The position numbers were made by a program, and so were the translations under genes. The notes under the pieces were generated by a model, which did not search any database, was not told the origin of the DNA, and was given only the letters and a program-made list of their open reading frames with translations. A stretch of 64,000 nt of DNA, from NCBI RefSeq assembly GCF_003610735.1, contig NZ_RAQM01000006.1:518274-582273 (forward strand). Direction: 5' to 3'. This document shows, one piece after another, positions 63,843 through 64,000 of this stretch. Every line of letters starts with the position of its first letter. Positions within the stretch are counted from its first letter, which is position 1. The stretch comes from Tenacibaculum lutimaris (lineage in GTDB: Bacteria; Bacteroidota; Bacteroidia; Flavobacteriales; Flavobacteriaceae).

Positions 63843-64000
63843 TTATTTTTTAAGTAGTGTATTTAACCCATCAATGCTAGTTTGATTTTTATCGTTCCAA
63901 TATTGTTCAATTCCTTCTTTACCTTTTTCAGAAGCCCAATCGTTTAATTGGTTTCGTTCTCCTTGGTATTCATAAAACGGAAGTGACATTCCGCAAGAGG
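63843..64000 (-). CDS. C-terminal end of a protein of unknown family, truncated by the window
   Basis: A frame open to the right edge and ending at TAA 63845-63843, giving the last 51 residues. It contains SCGMSLPFYEYQGERNQLND, then DWASEKGKEGIEQYWNDKNQ and a Lys-Lys end. Composition is ordinary and codon use fits its neighbours, so it is probably the real end of a gene. I cannot name the family from this fragment. Confidence 0.6.
   Translation of the reverse strand, partial: SCGMSLPFYEYQGERNQLNDWASEKGKEGIEQYWNDKNQTSIDGLNTLLKK

Overview
The window is AT-rich chromosomal DNA from a member of the Bacteroidota, almost certainly the family Flavobacteriaceae. Several things point that way: promoters of the TAnnTTTG type with short leaders and no Shine-Dalgarno sequences, a secreted metalloprotease with a C-terminal sorting domain for the type IX secretion system, and lineage-typical families (DUF4175, DUF4292, DUF6909, an HU-CCDC81/SPOR protein, a fused peptide-ABC ATPase, PF10108 exonuclease, GIN-domain protein). 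The genus cannot be fixed from sequence reading alone; a Tenacibaculum/Polaribacter-like marine flavobacterium would fit. No rRNA, tRNA or CRISPR array was seen.

Layout. 0-10 kb: a truncated LuxE-like acyl-adenylating protein, a YHS protein, glpD, an MFS exporter with an ACT protein, gpsA, dut, recA, an RluE-type pseudouridine synthase, a GNAT acetyltransferase and rpiB. 10.2-11.0 kb: a long, very AT-rich gap with several DnaA-box-like 9-mers. 11-18 kb: a lipid kinase, RNase R, a GIN-domain protein, TatA, a YbjQ/SPFH pair and a DoxX protein. 18-27.6 kb: a methyltransferase, mnmG, ybeY, DUF4175, gltX, an outer-membrane protein and a TerB protein; ParB-binding-site (parS) palindromes lie on both sides of mnmG. 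28-31.7 kb is the accessory part: nine units of a long palindromic repeat, six of them with a period of about 120 bp, surrounding a GIY-YIG nuclease gene, then a solitary PD-(D/E)xK nuclease-like gene followed by an attC-like inverted repeat. 31.7-47 kb: mfd, a DMT permease, dprA, an HU/SPOR protein, a thioesterase, an AI-2E permease, a four-gene envelope operon (nucleotidyltransferase, TPR, DUF4292 lipoprotein, EnvC-like) and a fused peptide-ABC ATPase. 47-64 kb: the secreted M43 protease, an ABC-F ATPase, a DUF4153/exonuclease/small-protein operon, a two-component system, purD, DUF6909, an S41 protease, rnpA, an acyl-CoA dehydrogenase and small membrane proteins.

Most of the window is housekeeping: DNA repair and uptake (recA, mfd, dprA), RNA metabolism (rnr, mnmG, ybeY, gltX, rluE, rnpA), glycerol-3-phosphate metabolism in both directions (glpD, gpsA), and envelope biogenesis. 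The most unusual signals are the parS cluster with a nearby origin-like gap, the repeat/GIY-YIG locus, the nuclease gene that looks like a single-gene cassette, and an in-frame fragment of a palindromic repeat inside mfd.
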